NCBI RefSeq assembly: GCF_040954835.1
Contig: NC_090697.1
Location: 12,501 to 76,500 of the forward strand
Source of the DNA: Lepisosteus oculatus
Lineage: Eukaryota > Chordata > Actinopteri > Semionotiformes > Lepisosteidae
Length of the DNA: 64,000 nt
Reading direction: 5' to 3'
How positions within the stretch are numbered: the stretch's first letter is position 1; every line of letters starts with the position of its first letter. Positions 47,801 to 61,900 of the stretch are shown here, one piece after another. A program made the translations under genes and the position numbers. The notes under the pieces were generated by a model. It worked only from the letters and a program-made list of their open reading frames with translations, searched no databases and was not told the origin of the DNA.

Positions 47801-49020
47801 ATTCCTTTTGGTTTGGGGAAAATGTCAAAATCCCATGCCCAGAGAACTTCAGATAGAGTTCGCGGAAATGCTCAGTGGACAACCCAGGCAGGGTAAGGAT
47901 CAGCATTTCCACACTACTCAGAGAATTTTTATTTTCAGGGATGGATTTTTAGCCCAATTCAAGTTGAAGAAAAGTGGTATCGTGAAAATCGCAGAAAATT
48001 TTTTTTCAGAAACTCCGGGGTGCCTGGAGGTCGCGGTGCACCACGCGACAGTTGTATTCCAAAACTGAGTCACTCAGATCACACGAGCACCCAAGCATGC
48101 TTGAAACTCATTCAAATGCAAGTGCTTCTATCTGTTGTCTTGATTGTTTCCCACTCATTCCTTTTGGTTTGGGGAATATGTCAAAATCCCATGCCCAGAG
48201 AACTTCAGATAGAGTTCTCGGAAATGCTCAGTGGACAACCCAGGCAGGGTAAGGATCAGCATTTCCACACTACTCAGAGAATTTTTATTTTCAGGGATGG
48301 ATTTTTAGCCCAATTCAAGTTGAAGAAAAGTGGTTTCGTGAAAATCGCAGAAATTTTTTTTTCAGAAACTCCGGGGTGCCTGGAGGTTGCGGTGCACCAC
48401 GCGACAGTTGTATTCCAAAACTGAGTCACTCAGATCACACGAGCACCCAAGCATGCTTGAAACTCATTCAAATGCAAGTGCTTCTATCTGTTGTCTTGAT
48501 TGTTTCCCACTCATTCCTTTTGGTTTGGGGAAAATGTCAAAATCCCATGCCCAGAGAACTTCAGATAGAGTTCGCGGAAATGCTCAGTGGACAACCCAGG
48601 CAGGGTAAGGATCAGCATTTCCACACTACTCAGAGAATTTTTATTTTCAGGGATGGATTTTTAGCCCAATTCAAGTTGAAGAAAAGTGGTATCGTGAAAA
48701 TCGCAGAAAATTTTTTTTCAGAAACTCCGGGGTGCCTGGAGGTCGCGGTGCACCACGCGACAGTTGTATTCCAAATCCAAGTCACTCAGATCACACGAGC
48801 ACCCAAGTATGCTTGAAACTCATTCAAATGCAAGTGCTTCTATCTGTTGTCTTGATTGTTTCCCACTCATTCCTTTTGGTTTGGGGAATATGTCAAAATC
48901 CCATGCCCAGAGAACTTCAGATAGAGTTCGCGGAAATGCTCAGTGGACAACCCAGGCAGGGTAAGGATCAGCATTTCCACACTACTCAGAGAATTTTTAT
49001 TTTCAGGGATGGATTTTTAG
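41900..49020. repeat. 20-monomer higher-order repeat, copy 1 (7,119-bp period)
   Basis: Diagnostic variants run in a fixed order: 'ccactcgacag' (42349, 44484), 'actcatttcttttgg' (about 45306), 'gcctggtggtcgcggtgaacc' (46243), the one-base deletion 'cacccaacatgc' (47022), 'acaagtggttc' (47406), 'gacagttgcattcc' (47692), 'gagttctcgg' (48214) and 'ggaggttgcgg' (48381). Each recurs 7,118-7,119 bases downstream. Limits are approximate, placed where the variant series stop agreeing. Confidence 0.9.
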
Positions 49021-52000
49021 CCCAATTCAAGTTGAAGAAAAGTGGTTTCGTGAAAATCGCAGAAAATTTTTTTTCAGAAACTCCGGGGTGCCTGGAGGTC
49101 GCGGTGAACCACGCGACAGTTGTATTCCAAAACTGAGTCACTCAGATCACACGAGCACCCAAGCATGCTTGAAACTCATTCAAATGCAAGTGCTTCTATC
49201 TGTTGTCTTGATTGTTTCCCACTCATTCCTTTTGGTTTGGGGAATATGTCAAAATCCCATGCCCAGAGAACTTCAGATAGAGTTCGCAGAAATGCTCAGT
49301 GGACAACCCAGGCAGGGTAAGGATCAGCATTTCCACACTACTCAGAGAATTTTTATTTTCAGGGATGGATTTTTAGCCCAATTCAAGTTGAAGAAAAGTG
49401 GTTTCGTTAAAATCGCAGAAATTTTTTTTTCAGAAACTCCGGGGTGCCTGGAGGTCGCGGTGCACCACTCGACAGTTGTATTCCAAATCCAAGTCACTCA
49501 GATCACACGAGCACCCAAGTATGCTTGAAACTCATTCAAATGCAAGTGCTTCTATCTGTTGTCTTGATTGTTTCCCACTCATTCCTTTTGGTTTGGGGAA
49601 TATGTCAAAATCCCATGCCCAGAGAACTTCAGATAGAGTTCGCGGAAATGCTCAGTGGACAACCCAGGCAGGGTAAGGATCAGCATTTCCACACTACTCA
49701 GAGAATTTTTATTTTCAGGGATGGATTTTTAGCCCAATTCAAGTTGAAGAAAAGTGGTTTCGTGAAAATCGCAGAAAATTTTTTTTCAGAAACTCCGGGG
49801 TGCCTGGAGGTCGCGGTGAACCACGCGACAGTTGTATTCCAAAACTGAGTCACTCAGATCACACGAGCACCCAAGCATGCTTGAAACTCATTCAAATGCA
49901 AGTGCTTCTATCTGTTGTCTTGATTGTTTCCCACTCATTCCTTTTGGTTTGGGGAAAATGTCAAAATCCCATGCCCAGAGAACTTCAGATAGAGTTCGCG
50001 GAAATGCTCAGTGGACAACCCAGGCAGGGTAAGGATCAGCATTTCCACACTACTCAGAGAATTTTTATTTTCAGGGATGGATTTTTAGCCCAATTCAAGT
50101 TGAAGAAAAGTGGTTTCGTGAAAATCGCAGAAATTTTTTTTTCAGAAACTCCGGGGTGCCTGGAGGTCGCGGTGCACCACGCGACAGTTGTATTCCAAAA
50201 CTGAGTCACTCAGATCACACGAGCACCCAAGCATGCTTGAAACTCATTCAAATGCAAGTGCTTCTATCTGTTGTCTTGATTGTTTCCCACTCATTCCTTT
50301 TGGTTTGGGGAAAATGTCAAAATCCCATGCCCAGAGAACTTCAGATAGAGTTCGCGGAAATGCTCAGTGGACAACCCAGGCAGGGTAAGGATCAGCATTT
50401 CCACACTACTCAGAGAATTTTTATTTTCAGGGATGGATTTTTAGCCCAAATCAAGTTGAAGAAAAGTGGTTTCGTGAAAATCGCAGAAAATTTTTTTTCA
50501 GAAACTCCGGGGTGCCTGGAGGTCGCGGTGCACCACGCGACAGTTGTATTCCAAAACTGAGTCACTCAGATCACACGAGCACCCAAGCATGCTTGAAACT
50601 CATTCAAATGCAAGTGCTTCTATCTGTTGTCTTGATTGTTTCCCACTCATTCCTTTTGGTTTGGGGAAAATGTCAAAATCCCATGCCCAGAGAACTTCAG
50701 ATAGAGTTCGCGGAAATGCTCACTGGACAACCCAGGCAGGGTAAGGATCAGCATTTCCACACTACTCAGAGAATTTTTATTTTCAGGGATGGATTTTTAG
50801 CCCAATTCAAGTTGAAGAAAAGTGGTATCGTGAAAATCGCAGAAAATTTTTTTTCAGAAACTCCGGGGTGCCTGGAGGTCGCGGTGCACCACGCGACAGT
50901 TGTATTCCAAATCCAAGTCACTCAGATCACACGAGCACCCAAGCATGCTTGAAACTCATTCAAATGCAAGTGCTTCTATCTGTTGTCTTGATTGTTTCCC
51001 ACTCATTCCTTTTGGTTTGGGGAAAATGTCAAAATCCCATGCCCAGAGAACTTCAGATAGAGTTCGCAGAAATGCTCAGTGGACAACCCAGGCAGGGTAA
51101 GGATCAGCATTTCCACACTACTCAGAGAATTTTTATTTTCAGGGATGGATTTTTAGCCCAATTCAAGTTGAAGAAAAGTGGTTTAGTGAAAATCGCAGAA
51201 AATTTTTTTTCAGAAACTCCGGGGTGCCTGGAGGTCGCGGTGCACCACGCGACAGTTGTATTCCAAAACTGAGTCACTCAGATCACACGAGCACCCAAGC
51301 ATGCTTGAAACTCATTCAAATGCAAGTGCTTCTATCTGTTGTCTTGATTGTTTCCCACTCATTCCTTTTGGTTTGGGGAAAATGTCAAAATCCCATGCCC
51401 AGAGAACTTCAGATAGAGTTCGCAGAAATGCTCAGTGGACAACCCAGGCAGGGTAAGGATCAGCATTTCCACACTACTCAGAGAATTTTTATTTTCAGGG
51501 ATGGATTTTTAGCCCAATTCAAGTTGAAGAAAAGTGGTTTCGTTAAAATCGCAGAAATTTTTTTTTCAGAAACTCCGGGGTGCCTGGAGGTCGCGGTGCA
51601 CCACTCGACAGTTGTATTCCAAATCCAAGTCACTCAGATCACACGAGCACCCAAGTATGCTTGAAACTCATTCAAATGCAAGTGCTTCTATCTGTTGTCT
51701 TGATTGTTTCCCACTCATTCCTTTTGGTTTGGGGAATATGTCAAAATCCCATGCCCAGAGAACTTCAGATAGAGTTCGCGGAAATGCTCAGTGGACAACC
51801 CAGGCAGGGTAAGGATCAGCATTTCCACACTACTCAGAGAATTTTTATTTTCAGGGATGGATTTTTAGCCCAATTCAAGTTGAAGAAAAGTGGTTTCGTG
51901 AAAATCGCAGAAAATTTTTTTTCAGAAACTCCGGGGTGCCTGGAGGTCGCGGTGAACCACGCGACAGTTGTATTCCAAAACTGAGTCACTCAGATCACAC

Positions 52001-55000
52001 GAGCACCCAAGCATGCTTGAAACTCATTCAAATGCAAGTGCTTCTATCTGTTGTCTTGATTGTTTCCCACTCATTCCTTTTGGTTTGGGGAATATGTCAA
52101 AATCCCATGCCCAGAGAACTTCAGATAGAGTTCGCGGAAATGCTCAGTGGACAACCCAGGCAGGGTAAGGATCAGCATTTCCACACTACTCAGAGAATTT
52201 TTATTTTCAGGGATGGATTTTTAGCCCAAATCAAGTTGAAGAAAAGTGGTTTCGTGAAAATCGCAGAAAATTTTTTTTCAGAAACTCCGGGGTGCCTGGA
52301 GGTCGCGGTGCACCACGCGACAGTTGTATTCCAAAACTGAGTCACTCAGATCACACGAGCACCCAAGCATGCTTGAAACTCATTCAAATGCAAGTGCTTC
52401 TATCTGTTGTCTTGATTGTTTCCCACTCATTTCTTTTGGTTTGGGGAAAATGTCAAAATCCCATGCCCAGAGAACTTCAGATAGAGTTCGCGGAAATGCT
52501 CAGTGGACAACCCAGGCAGGGTAAGGATCAGCATTTCCACACTACTCAGAGAATTTTTATTTTCAGGGATGGATTTTTAGCCCAATTCAAGTTGAAGAAA
52601 AGTGGTATCGTGAAAATCGCAGAAAATTTTTTTTCAGAAACTCCGGGGTGCCTGGAGGTCGCGGTGCACCACGCGACAGTTGTATTCCAAATCCAAGTCA
52701 CTCAGATCACACGAGCACCCAAGCATGCTTGAAACTCATTCAAATGCAAGTGCTTCTATCTGTTGTCTTGATTGTTTCCCACTCATTCCTTTTGGTTTGG
52801 GGAAAATGTCAAAATCCCATGCCCAGAGAACTTCAGATAGAGTTCGCGGAAATGCTCAGTGGACAACCCAGGCAGGGTAAGGATCAGCATTTCCACACTA
52901 CTCAGAGAATTTTTATTTTCAGGGATGGATTTTTAGCCCAATTCAAGTTGAAGAAAAGTGGTTTCGTGAAAATCGCAGAAATTTTTTTTTCAGAAACTCC
53001 GGGGTGCCTGGAGGTCGCGGTGCACCACGCGACAGTTGTATTCCAAAACTGAGTCACTCAGATCACACGAGCACCCAAGCATGCTTGAAACTCATTCAAA
53101 TGCAAGTGCTTCTATCTGTTGTCTTGATTGTTTCCCACTCATTCCTTTTGGTTTGGGGAAAATGTCAAAATCCCATGCCCAGAGAACTTCAGATAGAGTT
53201 CGCGGAAATGCTCAGTGGACAACCCAGGCAGGGTAAGGATCAGCATTTCCACACTACTCAGAGAATTTTTATTTTCAGGGATGGATTTTTAGCCCAATTC
53301 AAGTTGAAGAAAAGTGGTTTCGTGAAAATCGCAGAAAATTTTTTTTCAGAAACTCCGGGGTGCCTGGTGGTCGCGGTGAACCACGCGACAGTTGTATTCC
53401 AAAACTGAGTCACTCAGATCACACGAGCACCCAAGCATGCTTGAAACTCATTCAAATGCAAGTGCTTCTATCTGTTGTCTTGATTGTTTCCCACTCATTC
53501 CTTTTGGTTTGGGGAATATGTCAAAATCCCATGCCCAGAGAACTTCAGATAGAGTTCGCGGAAATGCTCACTGGACAACCCAGGCAGGGTAAGGATCAGC
53601 ATTTCCACACTACTCAGAGAATTTTTATTTTCAGGGATGGATTTTTAGCCCAATTCAAGTTGAAGAAAAGTGGTTTCGTGAAAATCGCAGAAAATTTTTT
53701 TTCAGAAACTCCGGGGTGCCTGGAGGTCGCGGTGCACCACGCGACAGTTGTATTCCAAAACTGAGTCACTCAGATCACACGAGCACCCAAGCATGCTTGA
53801 AACTCATTCAAATGCAAGTGCTTCTATCTGTTGTCTTGATTGTTTCCCACTCATTCCTTTTGGTTTGGGGAATATGTCAAAATCCCATGCCCAGAGAACT
53901 TCAGATAGAGTTCGCGGAAATGCTCAGTGGACAACCCAGGCAGGGTAAGGATCAGCATTTCCACACTACTCAGAGAATTTTTATTTTCAGGGATGGATTT
54001 TTAGCCCAATTCAAGTTGAAGAAAAGTGGTTTCGTGAAAATCGCAGAAAATTTTTTTTCAGAAACTCCGGGGTGCCTGGAGGTCGCGGTGCACCACGCGA
54101 CAGTTGTATTCCAAATCCAAGTCACTCAGATCACACGAGCACCCAACATGCTTGAAACTCATTCAAATGCAAGTGCTTCTATCTGTTGTCTTGATTGTTT
54201 CCCACTCATTCCTTTTGGTTTGGGGAAAATGTCAAAATCCCATGCCCAGAGAACTTCAGATAGAGTTCGCAGAAATGCTCAGTGGACAACCCAGGCAGGG
54301 TAAGGATCAGCATTTCCACACTACTCAGAGAATTTTTATTTTCAGGGATGGATTTTTAGCCCAATTCAAGTTGAAGAAAAGTGGTTTCGTGAAAATCGCA
54401 GAAAATTTTTTTTCAGAAACTCCGGGGTGCCTGGAGGTCGCGGTGCACCACGCGACAGTTGTATTCCAAATCCGAGTCACTCAGATCACACGAGCACCCA
54501 AGCATGCTTGAAACTCATTCAAATACAAGTGGTTCTATCTGTTGTCTTGATTGTTTCCCACTCATTCCTTTTGGTTTGGGGAATATGTCAAAATCCCATG
54601 CCCAGAGAACTTCAGATAGAGTTCGCGGAAATGCTCAGTGGACAACCCAGGCAGGGTAAGGATCAGCATTTCCACACTACTCAGAGAATTTTTATTTTCA
54701 GGGATGGATTTTTAGCCCAAATCAAGTTGAAGAAAAGTGGTTTCGTGAAAATCGCAGAAAATTTTTTTTCAGAAACTCCGGGGTGCCTGGAGGTCGCGGT
54801 GCACCACGCGACAGTTGCATTCCAAAACTGAGTCACTCAGATCACACGAGCACCCAAGCATGCTTGAAACTCATTCAAATGCAAGTGCTTCTATCTGTTG
54901 TCTTGATTGTTTCCCACTCATTCCTTTTGGTTTGGGGAAAATGTCAAAATCCCATGCCCAGAGAACTTCAGATAGAGTTCGCGGAAATGCTCAGTGGACA

Positions 55001-55850
55001 ACCCAGGCAGGGTAAGGATCAGCATTTCCACACTACTCAGAGAATTTTTATTTTCAGGGATGGATTTTTAGCCCAATTCAAGTTGAAGAAAAGTGGTATC
55101 GTGAAAATCGCAGAAAATTTTTTTTCAGAAACTCCGGGGTGCCTGGAGGTCGCGGTGCACCACGCGACAGTTGTATTCCAAAACTGAGTCACTCAGATCA
55201 CACGAGCACCCAAGCATGCTTGAAACTCATTCAAATGCAAGTGCTTCTATCTGTTGTCTTGATTGTTTCCCACTCATTCCTTTTGGTTTGGGGAATATGT
55301 CAAAATCCCATGCCCAGAGAACTTCAGATAGAGTTCTCGGAAATGCTCAGTGGACAACCCAGGCAGGGTAAGGATCAGCATTTCCACACTACTCAGAGAA
55401 TTTTTATTTTCAGGGATGGATTTTTAGCCCAATTCAAGTTGAAGAAAAGTGGTTTCGTGAAAATCGCAGAAATTTTTTTTTCAGAAACTCCGGGGTGCCT
55501 GGAGGTTGCGGTGCACCACGCGACAGTTGTATTCCAAAACTGAGTCACTCAGATCACACGAGCACCCAAGCATGCTTGAAACTCATTCAAATGCAAGTGC
55601 TTCTATCTGTTGTCTTGATTGTTTCCCACTCATTCCTTTTGGTTTGGGGAAAATGTCAAAATCCCATGCCCAGAGAACTTCAGATAGAGTTCGCGGAAAT
55701 GCTCAGTGGACAACCCAGGCAGGGTAAGGATCAGCATTTCCACACTACTCAGAGAATTTTTATTTTCAGGGATGGATTTTTAGCCCAATTCAAGTTGAAG
55801 AAAAGTGGTATCGTGAAAATCGCAGAAAATTTTTTTTCAGAAACTCCGGG
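49021..55850. repeat. 20-monomer higher-order repeat, copy 2
   Basis: Carries the same ordered variants as copy 1, for example 'actcatttcttttgg' near 52425, 'gcctggtggtcgcgg' at 53362, 'cacccaacatgc' near 54141 and 'gagttctcgg' near 55333. One single-base difference is a T missing from the poly-T of copy 1 near 43020 but present here. Agreement ends in the monomer starting near 55851. Confidence 0.9.
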
Positions 55851-56563
55851 GTGCCTGGAGGTCGCGGTGCACCACGCGACAGTTGTATTCCAAATCCAAG
55901 TCACTCAGATCACACGAGCACCCAAGCATGCTTGAAACTCATTCAAATGCAAGTGCTTCTATCTGTTGTCTTGATTGTTTCCCACTCATTCCTTTTGGTT
56001 TGGGGAAAATGTCAAAATCCCATGCCCAGAGAACTTCAGATAGAGTTCGCGGAAATGCTCAGTGGACAACCCAGGCAGGGTAAGGATCAGCATTTCCACA
56101 CTACTCAGAGAATTTTTATTTTCAGGGATGGATTTTTAGCCCAATTCAAGTTGAAGAAAAGTGGTTTCGTGAAAATCGCAGAAATTTTTTTTTCAGAAAC
56201 TCCGGGGTGCCTGGAGGTCGCGGTGCACCACGCGACAGTTGTATTCCAAAACTGAGTCACTCAGATCACACGAGCACCCAAGCATGCTTGAAACTCATTC
56301 AAATGCAAGTGCTTCTATCTGTTGTCTTGATTGTTTCCCACTCATTCCTTTTGGTTTGGGGAATATGTCAAAATCCCATGCCCAGAGAACTTCAGATAGA
56401 GTTCGCGGAAATGCTCAGTGGACAACCCAGGCAGGGTAAGGATCAGCATTTCCACACTACTCAGAGAATTTTTATTTTCAGGGATGGATTTTTAGCCCAA
56501 TTCAAGTTGAAGAAAAGTGGTTTCGTGAAAATCGCAGAAAATTTTTTTTCAGAAACTCCGGGG

Positions 56564-56792
56564 TGCCTGGAGGTCGCGGTGCACCACGCGACAGTTGTAT
56601 TCCAAATCCGAGTCACTCAGATCACACGAGCACCCAAGCATGCTTGAAACTCATTCAAATGCAAGTGCTTCTATCTGTTGTCTTGATTGTTTCCCACTCA
56701 TTCCTTTTGGTTTGGGGAAAATGTCAAAATTCAAGTTGAAGAAAAGTGGTTTCGTGAAAATCGCAGAAATTTTTTTTTCAGAAACTCCGGGG
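56564..56792. repeat. Truncated satellite monomer (229 bp, 127-bp internal deletion)
   Basis: The spacing between successive 'tgcctgg' landmarks drops from 356 to 229. At 56730/56731 'gtcaaaat' joins directly to 'tcaagttgaag', skipping 127 bases that would include 'cccatgcccagag' to 'agcccaat'. Both sides share 'aat', so a microhomology join is likely. It is the only large deletion seen in the array. Confidence 0.95.
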
Positions 56793-57501
56793 TGCCTGGA
56801 GGTCGCGGTGCACCACGCGACAGTTGTATTCCAAATCCAAGTCACTCAGATCACACGAGCACCCAACATGCTTGAAACTCATTCAAATGCAAGTGCTTCT
56901 ATCTGTTGTCTTGATTGTTTCCCACTCATTCCTTTTGGTTTGGGGAATATGTCAAAATCCCATGCCCAGAGAACTTCAGATAGAGTTCGCGGAAATGCTC
57001 AGTGGACAACCCAGGCAGGGTAAGGATCAGCATTTCCACACTACTCAGAGAATTTTTATTTTCAGGGATGGATTTTTAGCCCAATTCAAGTTGAAGAAAA
57101 GTGGTTTCGTGAAAATCGCAGAAAATTTTTTTTCAGAAACTCCGGGGTGCCTGGAGGTCGCGGTGCACCACGCGACAGTTGTATTCCAAATCCAAGTCAC
57201 TCAGATCACACGAGCACCCAACATGCTTGAAACTCATTCAAATGCAAGTGCTTCTATCTGTTGTCTTGATTGTTTCCCACTCATTCCTTTTGGTTTGGGG
57301 AATATGTCAAAATCCCATGCCCAGAGAACTTCAGATAGAGTTCGCGGAAATGCTCAGTGGACAACCCAGGCAGGGTAAGGATCAGCATTTCCACACTACT
57401 CAGAGAATTTTTATTTTCAGGGATGGATTTTTAGCCCAATTCAAGTTGAAGAAAAGTGGTTTCGTGAAAATCGCAGAAAATTTTTTTTCAGAAACTCCGG
57501 G

Positions 57502-58925
57502 GTGCCTGGAGGTCGCGGTGCACCACGCGACAGTTGTATTCCAAATCCGAGTCACTCAGATCACACGAGCACCCAAGCATGCTTGAAACTCATTCAAATA
57601 CAAGTGGTTCTATCTGTTGTCTTGATTGTTTCCCACTCATTCCTTTTGGTTTGGGGAATATGTCAAAATCCCATGCCCAGAGAACTTCAGATAGAGTTCG
57701 CGGAAATGCTCAGTGGACAACCCAGGCAGGGTAAGGATCAGCATTTCCACACTACTCAGAGAATTTTTATTTTCAGGGATGGATTTTTAGCCCAAATCAA
57801 GTTGAAGAAAAGTGGTTTCGTGAAAATCGCAGAAAATTTTTTTTCAGAAACTCCGGGGTGCCTGGAGGTCGCGGTGCACCACGCGACAGTTGCATTCCAA
57901 AACTGAGTCACTCAGATCACACGAGCACCCAAGCATGCTTGAAACTCATTCAAATGCAAGTGCTTCTATCTGTTGTCTTGATTGTTTCCCACTCATTCCT
58001 TTTGGTTTGGGGAAAATGTCAAAATCCCATGCCCAGAGAACTTCAGATAGAGTTCGCGGAAATGCTCAGTGGACAACCCAGGCAGGGTAAGGATCAGCAT
58101 TTCCACACTACTCAGAGAATTTTTATTTTCAGGGATGGATTTTTAGCCCAATTCAAGTTGAAGAAAAGTGGTATCGTGAAAATCGCAGAAAATTTTTTTT
58201 CAGAAACTCCGGGGTGCCTGGAGGTCGCGGTGCACCACGCGACAGTTGTATTCCAAAACTGAGTCACTCAGATCACACGAGCACCCAAGCATGCTTGAAA
58301 CTCATTCAAATGCAAGTGCTTCTATCTGTTGTCTTGATTGTTTCCCACTCATTCCTTTTGGTTTGGGGAATATGTCAAAATCCCATGCCCAGAGAACTTC
58401 AGATAGAGTTCTCGGAAATGCTCAGTGGACAACCCAGGCAGGGTAAGGATCAGCATTTCCACACTACTCAGAGAATTTTTATTTTCAGGGATGGATTTTT
58501 AGCCCAATTCAAGTTGAAGAAAAGTGGTTTCGTGAAAATCGCAGAAATTTTTTTTTCAGAAACTCCGGGGTGCCTGGAGGTTGCGGTGCACCACGCGACA
58601 GTTGTATTCCAAAACTGAGTCACTCAGATCACACGAGCACCCAAGCATGCTTGAAACTCATTCAAATGCAAGTGCTTCTATCTGTTGTCTTGATTGTTTC
58701 CCACTCATTCCTTTTGGTTTGGGGAATATGTCAAAATCCCATGCCCAGAGAACTTCAGATAGAGTTCGCGGAAATGCTCAGTGGACAACCCAGGCAGGGT
58801 AAGGATCAGCATTTCCACACTACTCAGAGAATTTTTATTTTCAGGGATGGATTTTTAGCCCAATTCAAGTTGAAGAAAAGTGGTTTCGTGAAAATCGCAG
58901 AAAATTTTTTTTCAGAAACTCCGGG
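57502..58925. repeat. Partial third copy of a higher-order sub-block
   Basis: The series 'acaagtggttc', 'gcccaaatcaag', 'gacagttgcattcc', 'ggtatcgtg', 'gagttctcgg' and 'ggaggttgcgg' repeats the series at 54427-55850 and 47308-48730. Further copies of parts of it lie at 36274-37300. Confidence 0.8.
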
Positions 58926-61900
58926 GTGCCTGGAGGTCGCGGTGCACCACGCGACAGTTGTATTCCAAAACTGAGTCACTCAGATCACACGAGCACCCAA
59001 GCATGCTTGAAACTCATTCAAATGCAAGTGCTTCTATCTGTTGTCTTGATTGTTTCCCACTCATTCCTTTTGGTTTGGGGAATAAGTCAAAATCCCATGC
59101 CCAGAGAACTTCAGATAGAGTTCGCGGAAATGCTCAGTGGACAACCCAGGCAGGGTAAGGATTAGCATTTCCACACTACTCAGAGATTTTTTATTTTCAG
59201 GGATGGATTTTTAGCCCAATTCAAGTTGAAGAAAAGTGGTTTCGTGAAAATCGCAGAAAATTTTTTTTCAGAAACTCCGGGGTGCCTGGAGGTCGCGGTG
59301 CACCACGCGACAGTTGTATTCCAAAACTGAGTCACTCAGATCACACGAGCACCCAAGCATGCTTGAAACTCATTCAAATGCAAGTGCTTCTATCTGTTGT
59401 CTTGATTGTTTCCCACTCATTCCTTTTGGTTTGGGGAATATGTCAAAATCCCATGCCCAGAGAACTTCAGATAGAGTTCGCGGAAATGCTCAGTGGACAA
59501 CCCAGGCAGGGTAAGGATCAGCATTTCCACACTACTCAGAGAATTTTTATTTTCAGGGATGGATTTTTAGCCCAATTCAAGTTGAAGAAAAGTGGTTTCG
59601 TGAAAATCGCAGAAAATTTTTTTTCAGAAACTCCGGGGTGCCTGGAGGTCGCGGTGCACCACGCGACAGTTGTATTCCAAATCCAAGTCACTCAGATCAC
59701 ACGAGCACCCAAGCATGCTTGAAACTCATTCAAATACACGTGGTTCTATCTGTTGTCTTGATTGTTTCCCACTCATTCCTTTTGGTTTGGGGAATATGTC
59801 AAAATCCCATGCCCAGAGAACTTCAGATAGAGTTCGCGGAAATGCTCAGTGGACAACCCAGGCAGGGTAAGGATCAGCATTTCCACACTACTCAGAGAAT
59901 TTTTATTTTCAGGGATGGATTTTTAGCCCAAATCAAGTTGAAGAAAAGTGGTTTCGTGAAAATCGCAGAAAATTTTTTTTCAGAAACTCCGGGGTGCCTG
60001 GAGGTCGCGGTGCACCACGCGACAGTTGTATTCCAAATCCAAGTCACTCAGATCACACGAGCACCCAAGCATGCTTGAAACTCATTCAAATATAAGTGCT
60101 TCTATCTGTTGTCTTGATTGTTTCCCAGTCATTCCTTTTGGTTTGGGGAATATGTCAAAATCCCATGCCCAGAGAACTTCAGATAGAGTTCGCGGAAATG
60201 CTCAGTGGACAACCCAGGCAGGGTAAGGATCAACATTTCCACACTACTCAGAGAATTTTTATTTTCAGGGATGGATTTTTAGCCCAATTCAAGTTGAAGA
60301 AAAGTGGTTTCGTGAAAATCGCAGAAAAAGTTTTTTTTAAAAACTCCGGGGTGCCTGGAGGTCGCGATGCACCACGCGACAGTTGTATTCCAAAACTGAG
60401 TCACTCAGATCACACGAGCACCCAAGCATGCTTGAAACTCATTCAAATGCAAGTGCTTCTATCTGTTGTCTTGATTGTTTCCCACTCATTCCTTTTGGTT
60501 TGGGGAATATGTCAAAATCCCATGCCCAGAGAACTTCAGATAGAGTTCGCGGAAATGCTCAGTGGACAACCCAGGCAGGGTAAGGATCAGCATTTCCACA
60601 CTACTCAGAGAATTTTTATTTTCAGGGATGGATTTTTAGCCCAATTCAAGTTGAAGAAAAGTGGTTTCGTGAAAATCGCAGAAAATTTTTTTTCAGAAAC
60701 TCCGGGGTGCCTGGAGGTCGCGGTGCACCACGCGACAGTTGTATTCCAAAACTGAGTCACTCAGATCACACGAGCACCCAAGCATGCTTGAAACTCATTC
60801 AAATGCAAGTGCTTCTATCTGTTGTCTTGATTGTTTCCCACTCATTCCTTTTGGTTTGGGGAATATGTCAAAATCCCATGCCCAGAGAACTTCAGATAGA
60901 GTTCGCGGAAATGCTCAGTGGACAACCCAGGCAGGGTAAGGATCAGCATTTCCACACTACTCAGAGAATTTTTATTTTCAGGGATGGATTTTTAGCCCAA
61001 TTCAAGTTGAAGAAAAGTGGTTTCGTGAAAATCGCAGAAAAATTTTTTTCAGAAACTCCGGGGTGCCTGGAGGTCGCGGTGCACCACGCGACAGTTGTAT
61101 TCCAAAACTGAGTCACTCAGATCACACGAGCACCCAAGCATGCTTGAAACTCATTCAAATGCAAGTGCTTCTATCTGTTGTCTTGATTGTTTCCCACTCA
61201 TTCCTCTTGGTTTGGGGAATAAGTCAAAATCCCATGCCCAGAGAACTTCAGATAGAGTTCGCGGAAATGCTCAGTGGACAACCCAGGCAGGGTAAGGATT
61301 AGCATTTCCACACTACTCAGAGAATTTTTATTTTCAGGGATGGATTTTTAGCCCAATTCAAGTTGAAGAAAAGTGGTTTCGTGAAAATCGCAGAAAAATT
61401 TTTTTCAGAAACTCCGGGGTGCCTGGAGGTTGCGGTGCACCACGCGACAGTTGTATTCCAAAACTGAGTCACTCAGATCACACGAGCACCCAAGCATGCT
61501 TGAAACTCATTCAAATGCAAGTGCTTCTATCTGTTGTCTTGATTGTTTCCCACTCATTCCTTTTGGTTTGGGGAATATGTCAAAATCCCATGCCCAGAGA
61601 ACTTCAGATAGAGTTCGCGGAAATGCTCAGTGGACAACCCAGGCAGGGTAAGGATCAGCATTTCCACACTACTCAGAGAATTTTTATTTTCAGGGATGGA
61701 TTTTTAGCCCAATTCAAGTTGAAGAAAAGTGGTTTCGTGAAAATCGCAGAAAATTTTTTTTCAGAAACTCCGGGGTGCCTGGAGGTCGCGGTGCACCACG
61801 CGACAGTTGTATTCCAAATCCAAGTCACTCAGATCACACGAGCACCCAAGCATGCTTGATACTCATTCAAATGCAAGTGCTTCTATCTGTTGTCTTGATT

